Origin: Megachile rotundata
Lineage: Eukaryota; Arthropoda; Insecta; Hymenoptera; Megachilidae
DNA: 64,000 nt
Assembly (NCBI RefSeq): GCF_050947335.1
Contig: NC_134993.1
Coordinates: 16,368,001 to 16,432,000 of the forward strand
Reading direction: 5' to 3'
Position 1 is the first letter of the stretch. Each line of letters starts with the position of its first letter. Below are positions 27,401 through 40,350 of the stretch, one piece after another. The translations under genes were made by a program, and so were the position numbers. Under the pieces are notes generated by a model. It was not told where the DNA came from, did not search any database, and worked only from the letters and a program-made list of their open reading frames with translations.

Positions 27401-30400
27401 CTTTAATCACGTTTCGAGTGTTCCTTGAACAGTTTATTAGAGCCCGGCTTTTCCACGTTTATTATCCAACGCGACGTTTAACGAGCGAGCTTTAACGTTT
27501 CTAATCGCGTCTCGCACCGGCCTCGAAAAATCGCCTTTTTTAATTGTCACGGGACTGAAATATTTTTTTAATTAACACTTTATTCGATCCTGTGTAATTG
27601 ACGTCATACTTTTTTATTTTAATAATTCTCTTTTATTTTACTAAAATTACTATCTCTGAAGGACGTATGTCTGAAGAGCGTATATGTTCTCAAAAAAAAT
27701 TGAAAATTCTCTGAACAGCGTTCACGTGCGTACTTCATAAATGACCCTTTTCGAAGAGCGTATACTCAGTTAACAAAATGACTGTATACGAAAGGGTGAA
27801 TACGAGTAACATTTTCGATTGAGTCGATATTAAAGTGGCAATCAAAGGAATGAAGTTTAGTTTGAAGTAATGAAAGTTTCCTAGAAATTCCGTCATCGTT
27901 GGTTCCCTTATAGCCGAAGGGTGGTTCGAGGGGTAGGTTAAGCGTGTTGCGGGTCGAGGGCGAAGCTGAAGCTCGACGACAGGTTGATTTATTAGCTCGG
28001 GTCGTGTGCAACGATGATATCTGCAAGGGTTGCAAGTCGGTCGTTTTTGGAGTTACACGATATCCGTTACGGTGGAGAGAAGCCACCCTTCCTTACACGG
28101 TTATCCACCGCGATCTTCACCCTTACAGTTCTGACCTTTTGCACACGCAGCCATGCACGCATTTCGGAATCGATCTTCGTCTTGCTGGTTACCAAGTTGG
28201 CTTACGTACAAACATGCATTGACCTCGATTAACTCGTTCTATCTGTAATATAATCGCCGCCATTTGCTTCCATAATGTAATGGAAATAGAAGACACCCGT
28301 GAAATTTCAAATACGTATTTTCATTTAACCCTTTACATAATTCAGATTTGCTGAATATATTTTCGTTGCAATATATTTTAAAAGAAAGGAGTGCAAAGGT
28401 TAAAAAATCAACCATGCAGCGGAATTGGTATGTTGCTTTCGGATCGCGATAATCGTGGAACAAATGAACGAATCGAACAAATTCCCTCCTCGCGTTCGCC
28501 ATTTCCAATTTCTCTTATCTCAGCCAGGAATCAACTCACGTTCCAAAGCATCTTCCTTTCCAGAATTCAACGTAGCTTCCATCTCCCACCCTCTGTGTTA
28601 AACTCTCGAATCCGCTCGACGCGAACTCGAATATTTTCAGCCTTCTCCAATCTCTCTCTCGACCCTAATCTCTACAATGTTCTTGTTAATCGTGCGTCTT
28701 CGATGGTAGCCAAAATGCGACACGCGACAAGTGGATTGAATCGACTCCTTTCATAGCGAATAAAATAAACCAAAATGAATTTGAAGGACCAACCAGCTAA
28801 GATCCATTTTTCTCCAGCAATTTCTTCCCCATTCTGTTGCCTTTCTCGGACATTCGCCACTTGTGTCCTCGTCGGTTCTCGTTCGAATCAACGAATACGG
28901 ATGAGACTTCACAAAGGGCGAATGCACAGAACTTTCCGTTTTATTCCTCTTTTCTTTTCGCTAAACGTTAAAAAGTATCCTCGAGCCGGTCTCTCGTGGT
29001 CGACTCGCGGTCGTTTTTCTTCACCTGTCCTGGTCGAGTCTCTTTTGTGGCGCGTTCCTTCGATTTCCACGGTTTTTCACCGGTGGGAAGTCGACCGCAT
29101 TGTTCCGTGTACGGTCCCTTCCACTTCCGTTCTCTGTTCGCCGGTGAAAATGGAAAACGTCGGTGTTTGTATCGGTGCTCGATAAAAGGAAACGTTCGAG
29201 AAAGAAACCCGGGAAAGAATCGTACATTCCCCGTTGCTGTTCTCTTGCTGGACCCTTGTCTAGAAATTACGCGTTTTTCTCGACGAACAATCGTGGTCAT
29301 CGTTTGTCGCTGTTTTATAGCGACGTACAGTTTCCTATCGCGCACTTTCAAAAAAGCACGAAAATATTTCTTGCGCAGATGCATTTAAAAATATGACGTT
29401 GAAACAAATTTGGCAAAAACGACGTTCATCTAAAAAACTAATAAAACCCGCTGAAAACAGGGACGAAATAAACAACCGGTGAAATGGAACTACCGTGTAA
29501 TAGTTTCGCGCGAATACATCACTGTCCCGTTAACCGCGGATATATTTCTGGAGAAGCGACGAATATCCTGGACGTATGTGTTGCTGAATTGAATTATAGC
29601 AGGGGGATAAATTCGAGGGGAGAAGGGTGAGGGCACAAGAAGCAGGGTCCGCAACTTCCCGAGATGGCTGCCAAATTCAGCAACAAGTTCACCTCCATAA
29701 CGGAGTTGGTGTTCTCGAGATATCTTCTGGCCACGAAGACGCAGAAGACCCCTTCCTCCTGCTGCAACAGCATCGAACGATCCTGGTGTGTATTTCTTGG
29801 CAAGCACCTTAGCCAAACGTCGCAGATTCTGCCACGTCAATTTCAGCAACAAGTACCAGTTTCCGTTTGACTTTTCGTGCATTGTTCGCCGTCGTTGACG
29901 CGAGTGTTGCTCGCCGTTACCGAGCTGTCCGCCTAGCGTTGCGCGATAAACCCGCCACCAACGTGTTGTTATCTGAATCGTTCAGGCCTTCTTATCGCGA
30001 ATGCACGAAACCTTATTTTCTTGCGTTAATTAAACGCCTCGACGGATCTTTATGGGTCTAACCCGGAAAGCTCGAGAATAAAAGTTTCCCTTCGATTAAA
30101 CGAATTTTACTACGGTTAACGAGTAACTTGTTCTACGCTAATTGTTGGGACGTAAAATGGAATTATAGGATGGTACAATGGCTCGTGATTATGAATACAG
30201 ATTTTTACGATCGCTCTTTCCACGAAGGAATTAGCTTTTATTCTTTTCGTGTCGGATAACTTTCGGGGGAGATTGATAGCGAAGAAGAATGGCTTCTTCG
30301 GCGTCGATCGTGATTTAGTCGAGATCGAAGATAACGCACGGACATTATCATTTTTTTTAATAACGAGAAAAAGGGTAACCGATAATTGGACAAGCGAAGG

Positions 30401-33400
30401 GTTCCTTCGTAAATCGAACAGAATCTTTGTAATTAAACGCACGCCAAGTTGGGTTCGTTTGATTCGCAAAGGACAAAGCGAAGGCTCGATCGCTTTGATC
30501 AATTGATGCAAAGGGGAAATCGAGAATGAAAATTGAGTAGTTTTTACGCTGGAATCTGCAGTGGACATTTTATGGTGGGTACTGAATTTCAAAGTTCTCC
30601 ACATTTAAAAATTAAATGTTAATGATCGACGTTGTCATTTCTGTCAGAAAATCTGAAATGAAGGTACTTGAGTTTCTATACATTTCATCGTGAATGTACA
30701 TTATGGATAGGGAGGCAAGGCTACGTAGATAAACGCGTTTCTAATTCACTGCTAAAGGTTACTCTCGTACGAAATTACACGCCGTGTCCGACGCGACGGA
30801 AGCGGATCGTGCGCCTATGGAACCGTTTCTGGCTAATTGAATCATCCTACCCAATTTCCCGTGTCACCAGGGACATGAAGCCAGGATGTACCAAGATCGA
30901 CTCTCTTATCAAGACGAGCAAAATGGATTCTATCCCATATTTTACAAAAATTCAATATATCTCTAAAAGAACTGTCCCACATATGTCCCACATATGACAT
31001 TTACTTATTAAACTGCAGCTATTTCAATGATATGAAATATTTAAATAATTCATGGACATATAAAATCGATGATCAGAATTTTCGTACGATATCGAGTATT
31101 TGAATAATTGGAGTGTGATGGCAGTTTCTAAGTTTCTTCTGTATACCAGTCAACGAGTTAACCAGCTGGCTGTAGACGCGTCGTCGCGTCGGCTGACATT
31201 TGAAAAGTGCAACACTCGCCGCATGTTCAAACGGCTCGTTGCACCTTCCAAATTTAACGCAGCTCGCATACCGATGCGCGACACTCTATCCTCCATTGAA
31301 ATATGCATGGCTGTTTTACGAAGATTGTACCGCAAACGAAGACACTTGCCGTCGAATCAATAATCCTCCGAGCAAAACCGTCTGATCAAGAACCTACGAT
31401 CGAACTTTAAATCGACTTCACTCGAATGCAATTAAAATTGCAATTGTACACTTGTTATAATAATACACTTTACCGATATTGCATTTTGTCATGAATTTAC
31501 ATTGAAGACGATGGAAGTTTCTTACAAATTTTTTAGTACGTTTTGTCATTCAAACTGGACAGAGTATATAAAGTTAGCACATCAAAAGAGTAAATTTGTT
31601 ATTAGTGATCACGCGATAGTCGCAGCGTTAATGAGAAAAATTAGAATCGATTATCGTAAAGTTAGCAATTGTCTGGTTCGTCCCTGAGCTCGAAAAGCGT
31701 TTTCGTAATTCCGGCGTTGTCTGTCTTGTCTGCCTAGTTCCCGAAATAAATCGTCCAAGATGCTGCCTGTTCGTGGCGGAAACAGACTGGTTCCTTATCC
31801 GTGGATGGAACAGTCGAAGGTGGAGCGTAAATGTTTCTTGCCTTATCTCGCTTTCATTCAATTTCATCTGCAACATAAATCTTGCGAATCGCCCTTCTTG
31901 CACTTATGTATTGATGAAAAATACTCCGTCATCTATCGGTTTCTTTAAAATAGAACAGATAAAATTTGATGTAATTAAATTTGAACTCAAGAAATTTGCA
32001 CTTTGTAGAAATTTTATTTTGAAGAATTTTTCATGGAACATTTTTATATATCAAAAAGAATTGGTATATCGAATAAAGAGCAAAGATACCAATTACACAC
32101 GGTTCACCGGTTTTCGATCAATCGTTTATTGTACGAATTCGTTGAATTCATCCAGACGATTCTAAAGTAAAATTTTTAACGACCCACTGACTGGAAGAGT
32201 TAGCCGTGAATCGTTGCGGCAAACGGGCCACCGTGTCTGTTCGATTAGTTCAATCATAACTTGAGCAATCAGAAGTTGCGCCGCGAAAGGACCTTCGTCC
32301 TCTCGTTGCTCAACCTACCGATAACTAAAGGAAACTTGCAGAGATAAGGGATGCTCGTGGTTATCTAGAGGGGGTGGTCAAAACCGAAATTGTTTCTGGC
32401 CCAGAACTCCTGTTACCGCGCTCGTGAAACCACCCTTTAGGATTTTGGTAATTTGCAAATTTAGAGATTTCATCTGAGAGATCGAACATCTAAAGGTATA
32501 AAAAATCGCACAAATTTCCTTCGGTTCTAATTTAGTATTTCACCAGTAAATTTAAAAAATATCTATTGTAGAATTTTAAAGACTAAAGAGATTAGACGCC
32601 GTAATTTTATCGCATATGTAAATGTAACCTCGTTCCACATCGACTTCAACGGGGTTGAAATATTTTCGCAATATCTCGAAGCATATGTGCACTGTTCTCT
32701 GCTTTTTGTTTTTCAAGTTCGTTGTCATACACCGCAGGCCATTTGCGTGACGTTGAAATATACTAAACATATCCTAACAGAGTCTGATGTAACCATATTA
32801 CTAGAATAACATGTAGAATACAAAGAAACTAAAAAGTAATACGTTAACGGAAGCGCTTCAGGGTCTCTACCCATTTTATATCGCAAACTTTGTGTCTAAT
32901 ATTCGAAGGCTAATAAAAATGATAGAGTTTCTAAAAAAATCTCCGGTAATTATAGATGAAAAATCTGGATGCAAATATCTGCCAAATTGAAGTGCACATC
33001 AGTCAAATTCCGATACACCGACACGTGGAAGGCTATTTATACTGGCACAAAGTAGAACGTAATTTTCCCTGGACCAAACAGGAAAATATTTTGGAAAGGT
33101 GTTTCGTTTCCGCGGGAAACGAGTTGCTTCTAGGACAAAGAATCTTGAGATTATTTATAACAATCGTTCTCTTTGATCTGGCATTACGTAACGTTTCGTA
33201 CACGAGGATACGATTCGATGCGGACATTGTCGTTTAACGGCCGTCAGCTTCCGTCATGCGTATCCACCAGAATTCTATATTAAGCAACGAAGGATAATAA
33301 ATAAGTTCGTAAGTTCTGAGGTTTGACGCGAGTGCCAAAAGTCTGTCGGGCCAAATAGCGCGAAAACAGAATTGTAGTAAAGGTTTACAAATTTTTATTT

Positions 33401-36400
33401 CTTGCCAGAGTCTTAAGTATACAAATAGCGTTATATAAAATTAAAAAATAAAATTAACGCTGGTTAAAAGAGTAAAAGTGTCGAAGACCGTACCAGTTAC
33501 GGATTAACAAGTTTTGCGTAAAAAAGGAGAACGTAAATATAGAAAACTATGCTCCATTAACGACAGGTGAACAATTTATTTCCGAGAAATAAAAAAGGAG
33601 AAGTTTTGTTTGTACAAAGTATGCGCAAAATGCGAGCGAAACATCGGAGCGTTCCTCTTCAGCGAACTACATGCTCGAAACAGCCACGGTTTAACGGACT
33701 TCCGGAATTTCTCAGTTGAAAAGTTACTTTAACGGGCAAACATGATTGGCGCTGGAAAATCATTGATATAATTAGTACTTTGACAAAGCTACTAGTCTTC
33801 GCTGTATTATGTATTTAATTATAAGCTAGAAACTGCTAATTTCACTGGACTATGCAAGTTTCATTTTAGCGGTAATCTGGTTTTGATTATAAATCTCAAT
33901 CGACTATTTTACCAAGTAACTAGTAGATCGCACTGCTATTTTTATCGTATCCATTCTAAATTTTATAAAATATAATTCCACAAATTTAGAATAAACTACT
34001 GTTTATCAGGATCGCTAATCATGAATTCTCAAGTAGAATCGGTTGTTCCGAAAATAAAAAAGGGTTAATCGATCTAGCTGTCGAACTTTTAATTGTTGCG
34101 CCGGTGTTTGCGTTATCGTCGAACGATCGGAAACTTTCGAAGCTTCATCGATAACCAAGCTTCTTTGCTGTTTAATGATAATAGCTACTTATTCCGGCTG
34201 AGGTAATTATTGGATCTCTCGCAAACCGATGAAAACTATATCGACGTTCGGTTCTATGAACGGCGCAGTTCGAGCGAAAAGAAAATTGGATTGTCTTCGA
34301 CAAACCTTGGAAGCCGATATTCTACGGTTAGAAACACTCGCGATATAGAGATTGTAGCGGGAAATTGTGAGATAATTTATAAATCCATGTAGGAACAAAA
34401 TGTTAAATATTTATGGAAATGAGGAATAGGAGACTTGAGGATTTAGGAACTAAGGGTAGGAATACAGGGGTGTGGAACATAGAGATCTAAGATTATGACA
34501 ATATGAAAACGCAGAGAAATGTAGAAATTTTCTGAAGTCCAAAATTTTTCACGGTAATTGAAAATATGTCAATAAGAAATAACGTTCCTCCCCGTTGACA
34601 GAAATCATTTGAAAATTACCCGGTGGCAAGGCAACAAAAATCTGTGTGCCTCGACAAAGCTCGCGGAGAGGAACGCTCGAGGACAGAGGAGAAGAAAGGC
34701 GATGGCGCGACGCGACGAAACCGCGCGAAGAAAAGGGTGTGTGAAAAGAAGAAAGACCAGAAAGAGAAACATTGAAAAAATCTCGTAGCAGCCGTCCTCG
34801 AGAACCGAGGTTTTTCTTATTGTTTGCGCGCACGAAGAATACCTGTTTCACGGAACGCATTAAGGAGATGGAACGTGTTAATTGGAGTCGCGAAGCGTGC
34901 ACATTCGTCGATTTTTAACGCGAATTCCTACCATTGTTGATCTGTTCGACGATTAGGATACAAACACAAAATTAATTCCCAAAGTTCCAAATTCCCAGGG
35001 TCCCAAATCTTGGAAACTTGGTCCTGTATTTATCATATATTCGGAGTACCATCGAATAAAGCTGACACTCGAATTATCTGTGTATGTCTGAGAGAGAGCG
35101 AATGAATGAGAAAGTACGAAAACAAAGCCACGTTAAGCTGGTTGCGATTGGTGTGTTGCAGACACGAGGTGCCTGTCACCTCGGAGCCGATCACGGTGAT
35201 ACACATGGACGAGGACGTCGTCGTGGTCAACAAGCCCGCCTCCATCCCTGTAAGTGGTGTACTGCCAGAACTGTACTGCCAAAAATGAAAAAAAACGCAT
35301 GCGCCTCATCTGCACGTCTAGTCGATTGTTCATTCGCTTCCTGGTCGATTATTTTTGGACAACTACCACGTAATAGTCGTGTTCTTGCACCAGGAAGCGA
35401 CAGCATCGATTTCAATCTTGATCCCACTATCCTGAATGCTTTTATCCTTTTGTTGGAAGAAATTGCTGTTGATCATTTTACAATTTTCTACCCCCTTTTT
35501 ATTTAGATAGCTGTTTGGTATATAGTTGGTGTACATAGTTGAATACTTTCTGTCAGGGGGTGTCTTTGGGTTTAAGAAAAATTTTTATTTTGCCAATTAC
35601 ATACTGTAATTGAAAGTTTGTATATTCATGAGATTGTCAGTTTAAAAATTTGGAAACTTAGAAGTTTGCAAAATATTCCATCCTGTTTATCCTAAAAATT
35701 TGGAGCAATTTTTCTTATTAGTTCTACTTATTTTTCTATGGAGTAGACTTAAATGCAATCAGTTTATTTGTCCGCTGGCATGATGTCTGGTATACCTCCG
35801 ATTTTATAGGGCTAATTCTGAACCACTCGGTCGATCGCTCTCTAATTTAAGAGTCGAAAAATAATTTGTCGATTGCGAACGATAAACGATCGTACGTAGA
35901 TTTACGAGAAGCAAAGTGGATGTTTAGATCCGCTAGGTTTTCTGGCATCCGAATGTTATGTATACGGAAGATAAACATTAGAATAATATATCGGTTTTTT
36001 CAAAATTATCGATTCAGGGGTATTTTACAACATACGTAATTTTAATTTTTGACATTTACTTTATGCAATCTCTTCGCAACGATTTATGCAGAATTCGAGA
36101 GGATAAAAACATAAAGAAAAAGAACGAAAAGGTCGTTCAATCGTTAAAATCCTCGTGTCAGATACGCGTTTCTCTCTCCTTCGTACAATTAGTGTGTCAT
36201 GGTAAGTTTCCGTTTCTCTTTGTCCGACAATTAACTGCACGCACGTTTAAACACGATTGTATTTTACTAATTTTTCCTATCTCCGACCGTCTTCGTCGCT
36301 TTACTCATCGTCCGGACTCGGCGACCTTCGACGTGGTAAAACGTTTATGAATAATCACTCGGCAATTTTCTTAAGCATTTTTACACGCTGACTACTTTGC

Positions 36401-39400
36401 GGTTTACGTACATTTCTTTATTCGTTTGCTCTAATCCTCAAACTCGAGTTGGGAATTTGGAATTCAGGGAATTTCAATGTTCACTCATTTCGATATCTAT
36501 GCAACAATTAATATAATTCTAAAATTCGCAATAGTTTAATTAACGAGCGAAATTACTAATTTTAATTACTCGGACTCGGTAATAATCGCGGTACATTAAC
36601 AACGCATAATTTCGAAATGGAGTAAAATTCATTATCCATTAACCATATACCTTTTCCTTCACGCCGAGTTCTCTGTACGGCAGGTAATCGCGTTATAATT
36701 GAAAATTACATGGTCACGTAACGACTGTGTGTAAATTACGTCTCGTTTCGATGCGTTGCCTCGCTGAAAGGGTACGATTGAAATTGCCGGGATTCTGTAG
36801 GCCACATTATCGCATGGATTGTCAGCTAGATAAATTATTCAGTATCTCTGACAGCCGCTGAGAATACCATTGAGATTGTTATGGGTTTCGTAACGGAGAT
36901 TAATGGTAAAAATGATTTACGAAAAGATGAAAATGTTAACCGGTTGATGCTACTTTCTATTTCAACGAGATGTTGAAACTGTCGGCGCTTTTAAAAAATT
37001 CAGAATTCTTTCTTAATGTGGACGTTCTGAAATATTGCTTTTAAATGAAATAATCGGTGTCAAATTATCCGAGAAATTATGTTTATTTGACTAAACATAT
37101 AATTCGGTAACCTAGCGATTTCCATTTGTAAAATTGTGAATGAAAAGCGCAGTGAGACTGTGGAAAACATTAAGCGACGCTTAATTACCGTTCGCCTGGC
37201 TCGTTTTTAATCACCGCAAAAAATATCTCACCCGACCATAAAACGATCATTTAATCACGGAGTAACAATGCTGCCGGGTCAGTTTTATTTTTCGAGCCTT
37301 TTATTCGGCTCGAAACGTTCGGAGATGAACGTGTTAAATTTTACGAGAAGTCTCGAATTTTTTCAATTCAAAATCTGTATTTTATTCTTCTCTAGATGGG
37401 TAGCGCTCCATTTTACAAAGGATTAAAACATTCAATGGGCAAAATAATTGAAACGGGAAAGAAAGATATTCATAGAATTTTGAAAATGTTGCGCGAATGA
37501 ATCCGGAATAATATACGTTACAAATTAATTTTATTTACGATAAAAAAAAGAATACAAGAGAGAATGCATTCCGGTCCAGAATTAAAGTTGAATTATTTCG
37601 ATTTATTTTTACGTAACAACTTTTATTTCCGCGAGAGAGTTCTTTTTTCGCGATCCATCCCCGATATTCGTAAAAAATTCATGCCGGTACTTTAGCCGAG
37701 CAAATTCTATGAAAAGAATGATACCGTTTCGCAGTTCCAAGTTCGTTTTACAAAAGGAAAGAGAAAAGCGTGTCGACGATAGCTCGACTGCGAGCAATCG
37801 CCTTAAAAAATTAGGTCCACCGAGGAAAGCTTCTTAACGTAATAAAAAATAGTTTGACCTGAAAAACAGAGATGCCTCGAGCTACGCTATTGTGTATAAA
37901 GTGTTACGATAAAGGCAAATGCGTGGTTCAGAACTTCCAACACAGAATTCCCTTAATGGAACAAATTTTAATCGACGTAGAATCAAAAATAAAATTCGAA
38001 CAAAAGATTCCCGAATGTCAAGTTATAAAGATCGTTTATTTCATAAAATGCATATTGGTTTGGCAGTGATTGGAGTCAGACATACAGCTAACGTGGAGAA
38101 AGAGACGTAAAGAAGGGTGTTAAAGGCAGGTTTATCGAGTGGCACTCGTTGTCAACCGGTTGTCAACGCATCTATCAGTTGTTACTTCCGGTTTACGTCC
38201 CATTCACACCTTCAATGGTTTCGTACTTATCGATTTATTGACGTTCAAAGACCTTCGAATTGTTCGAACGAGGACTTCGAATTCATTGACTTCTGTATAT
38301 TGACGCTGCCTTCAAAAGAACTTTTACAATTTTGGGATTTTTAAACTTTCAGTATTTGACACTTTTTTATTTAAAAGTGCATTGCAGATGGGTTCACTGT
38401 TTGAAAGTTGTGCACTTTTTCGAAAAGTAAAAGAGATCACCGTAAACATAAAGTATTGTCTAAAAGCCAGATGCAAGTAAATAATTAAAAGGGCAGTCGA
38501 GCAGAACAGAAGGATAGAGCCCGCTCATCAGAAAACCGCTGGTCGTCAAATACCGGCTCGTCGTGTTTTTCCGTGTGACGGTTCCGGATCAGAATCCCCT
38601 TCTGTCCACATTGTGGCGAGCACAAACACACTGTCCGGCACAAATGTTCCCCTTTGTCGTAGTCGATCATCAGTTTTTTTTCTCCTTCCCTCGAATGACC
38701 GAGAGAAATGGGTCGTAGCCGTCACTACGGCTGTGGATTCGCGTGGTGTTTGCACGTGCGTTCTCTTCGCACACACGTGAACCAGCGATCACGATGCGGA
38801 TCGTTCGTCCACGGTAATATTCTAATGGTGGTTTGGAATTGATGGTGGTATGTCGTTTTTAAGGGGAGGCCACGCCTCGCACGTTTGCTTGCAGCTTCGT
38901 TTGTTTGATCAAGAAACTCGTTAACGAAAGAGGCACTTTTTTAAACAAAATGTTCTTGACACGATATTCATTTTTCGATCGAAGCAATTTTGAAATTTGG
39001 AAAGTTGTTAGGAAATTGGATGCATGGGTTTGAAAGGGTCAGCATTTTAAGATCTTAGCCAAACTTTTTAATTCCTAAACTTCTACATTTCCAAATTCTG
39101 AGTTCCTAAATTTCTAATTTTCCAAGTTTCTCCAATAACTTCTAAGTAAATAAACATGGCAAATGAGTTTTGAAATTGCAGGTGCACCCATGTGGTCGGT
39201 ACCGACACAACACCGTTGTCTTCATCCTTGCGAAGGAGTATAACCTGAAAAATCTCAGGACGATCCACAGGTTGGATAGACTGACCAGCGGTATTCTCCT
39301 TTTCGGTCGAACGCCGAAGAAGGCGAGGCAGATGGAGCACCAAATAAGAAACAGACAGGTTCGTTTCGTAACGTTGGTATGCAAGGGAAAACTGGCCGCA

Positions 39401-40350
39401 TTTCGATCTTGTTCAAACTTACTGCCGATGTTGCTCGATGTAAAACGGTTCAAGAATCCATTACTTCTTCGGTAAAGAAACCGAATTGCGAAACATAATG
39501 AAAAGTTAATGTTTCAGAAAGTATTAGAAATTTCAGAATTACAAATTGATAGAATTCCACGGATTCTTATTTCAACGTATAAAATTTAATGTTCCAGGTC
39601 CACAAGCAGTACGTGTGCCGAGTAGAGGGTGAGTTTCCTGAAGAGGAGGTGGTCTGTTCAGAGCCAATCGAGGTGGTGTCCTACAAGATCGGCGTCTGCA
39701 AAGTGTCCGAGAAGGGCAAGGACTGTGTGACCCGTTTCAAGCGTCTGAGCTACAACGGCAAATCGTCGGTGGTCCTCTGCAAGCCTCAGACAGGTCGAAT
39801 GCACCAAATCCGGGTACATCTTCAGTACCTGGGGTACCCGGTGGTGAACGACCCTTTGTACAACCACGTGGTGTTTGGTCCACAGAAAGGGAAGGGTGGG
39901 AACATCGGGAAGACCGACCAGGAGTTGGTCAGAGACCTGATCAGCATTCACAACGCGGAGAACTGGCTGGGGATGGACGGCGACTCGGAGATGAGTCTGT
40001 TCAAGCCGAAATTGGACATGGAAGAGCGTGTTCTGAGCAACGACAAGGAGGGCTCTTCGCCCTCTTCGACGCCCAGCCTCGGCGAAGAGGAGCAGCAACA
40101 GCAGCAGGAGCAATCGTTGAAGGTGACAGTGGGCACCCAGACGGGATCGGAGCCACCGGACTCGAGCTTTGCGAACGATAAGCTGACTGTCGACCCGCAC
40201 TGTTACGAGTGCAAAGTGAAGTACAGAGACCCGAAACCATCCGATCTGGTTATGTATCTGCACGCGTGGCGCTACTGCGGCCCAGGGTGGGAGTACGAGA
40301 CCCCGCTCCCGGCGTGGGCGGCCAGCGACTGGAAAGAGGAGGACCGATAG
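6442..40350 (+). CDS. RPUSD2: RNA pseudouridine synthase, RPUSD2-like
   Basis: RluA-family enzyme that isomerises uridine to pseudouridine in RNA. Coding exons: 6442-6540, 13208-13295, 22681-22903, 35162-35249, 39182-39358 and 39598-40350 (1428 nt, 475 aa). All junctions are GT-AG and phases agree. A basic N-terminus is followed by an S4-like RNA-binding region (about 63-137). The catalytic motif HRLDRLTSG has its aspartate at residue 198. The conserved TGRMHQIRVHL motif is in the last exon. An acidic/Gln linker (about 389-398) precedes the C-terminal block typical of RPUSD2 (CYECKVKYRDP, then a GPGWEYETPLPAW-type end). The exon holding the chosen ATG begins at 6436 and its frame is open back to the acceptor, so coding could extend upstream into an unseen exon. 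The last exon is GC-rich. The gene converges on NDUFV1. Confidence 0.93.
6541..13207 (+). other. RPUSD2 intron 1 (6.7 kb)
   Basis: Bounded by GTGAGT and TTCCAG. I recognise no coding sequence; the longest ORF, 142 codons at 6706-7134 (+), matches nothing I know. It contains a piggyBac-type miniature element at 11019-11257 and, at 11640-11880, a cluster of TAATTA-type homeodomain-like sites beside a GC-rich patch. Confidence 0.7.
11019..11257. mobile_element. piggyBac-type MITE with TTAA ends
   Basis: A 239-bp element bounded on both sides by TTAA. The ends are inverted repeats: the left reads TTAACCCTTTGCACTCGA and the reverse complement of the right end gives the same 18 bases; similarity resumes (AGGT) after a one-base shift. 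TTAA target duplication with termini starting CCC is the hallmark of the piggyBac superfamily. There is no internal ORF, so it is a non-autonomous miniature element. Confidence 0.88.
13702..13801. repeat. Degenerate ATTTAG-type tandem tract
   Basis: Short variable units of the form (G)GAATTTAGAA/GTTTAG repeat every 8-12 bases. Similar tracts occur at several other noncoding sites in the window, so it is a dispersed low-complexity family. Confidence 0.6.
14550..14856. repeat. Degenerate tandem repeat, about 95-150 bp spacing
   Basis: Three diverged units can be aligned, starting near 14550, 14699 and 14793. Each opens with a GAAATNGANAAATTA-like stretch. The second and third then share GTAGYAACCTAA/GTAGCCTAACATTACGGA-like sequence. 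The first and second end with a shared TATTTATTGA/CATTTATTGA-like stretch. No coding potential. Confidence 0.5.
18409..18507. other. Candidate structured RNA with pseudoknot-like pairing
   Basis: GAGTAC (18411-18416) is complementary to GTACTC (18491-18496), and CCGTTGGG (18424-18431) to CCCAACGG (18500-18507). The order a-b-a'-b' gives a pseudoknot topology or two competing folds. Between them sits a perfect 6-bp hairpin, CCACGA (18443-18448) with TCGTGG (18456-18461), loop 7. It is GC-richer than the surrounding intron. No RNA family is recognised and the strand is unknown. Confidence 0.3.
23665..23750. repeat. Degenerate GGAATTTAGA tandem tract
   Basis: About eight imperfect units such as TTTGGGATTTTGGGAATTT and GAGATTTGGAAATTTAGA. 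Same family as the tract at 13702-13801. Noncoding. Confidence 0.6.
25699..25771 (+). pseudogene. tRNA-Met (elongator) pseudogene
   Basis: An A box (TGGCATAGTAGG, 25706-25717) and a B box (GGTTCGAATTC, 25750-25760) are spaced exactly 44 bases start to start, as in a tRNA, and a T6 run at 25780-25785 resembles a Pol III terminator. AGTAGGTAGC and GAAGGTCCT followed by GTTCGAA match eukaryotic elongator tRNA-Met. The arms have decayed: the anticodon stem does not pair, the acceptor stem pairs at about 5 of 7 positions, and the loop aligned with the anticodon reads TCA instead of CAT. It is therefore a tRNA-derived pseudogene, not a working tRNA. Confidence 0.65.
28325..28403. mobile_element. 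Short degenerate TTAA-flanked element
   Basis: A 79-bp stretch bounded by TTAA on both sides. The left end is TTAACCCTTTACA and the reverse complement of the right end is TTAACCTTTGCACTCC. These resemble the ends of the MITE at 11019-11257 with a base lost and others changed. Probably an internally deleted, decayed relative. Confidence 0.5.
35250..39181 (+). other. RPUSD2 intron 4 (3.9 kb)
   Basis: Bounded by GTAAGT and TTGCAG in phase 0. No gene recognised. It holds short ATTTAG-type tracts near 35640-35670, 36448-36475 and 39050-39130, the last just upstream of the acceptor. The rest is AT-rich and unremarkable. Confidence 0.7.

Larger units (their letters stand above)
22904..35161 (+). 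other. RPUSD2 intron 3 (12.3 kb)
   Basis: Bounded by GTAAGA and TTGCAG in phase 2 (Arg codon AG|A). No recognised protein gene. It contains an ATTTAG-type tract at 23665-23750, a tRNA-Met pseudogene at 25699-25771 and a degenerate TTAA element at 28325-28403. ORFs of up to 162 codons (30116-30604, -) match nothing known. Confidence 0.7.

Noticed and set aside
29490..29882. 130-codon minus-strand ORF with overlapping ORFs in other frames
   Set aside because: It looked like a possible retrocopied gene fragment, but no frame gave a protein family that I recognise.
30116..30604. 162-codon ORF on the minus strand in RPUSD2 intron 3
   Set aside because: No recognisable domain, no splice or promoter context, composition like the intron.
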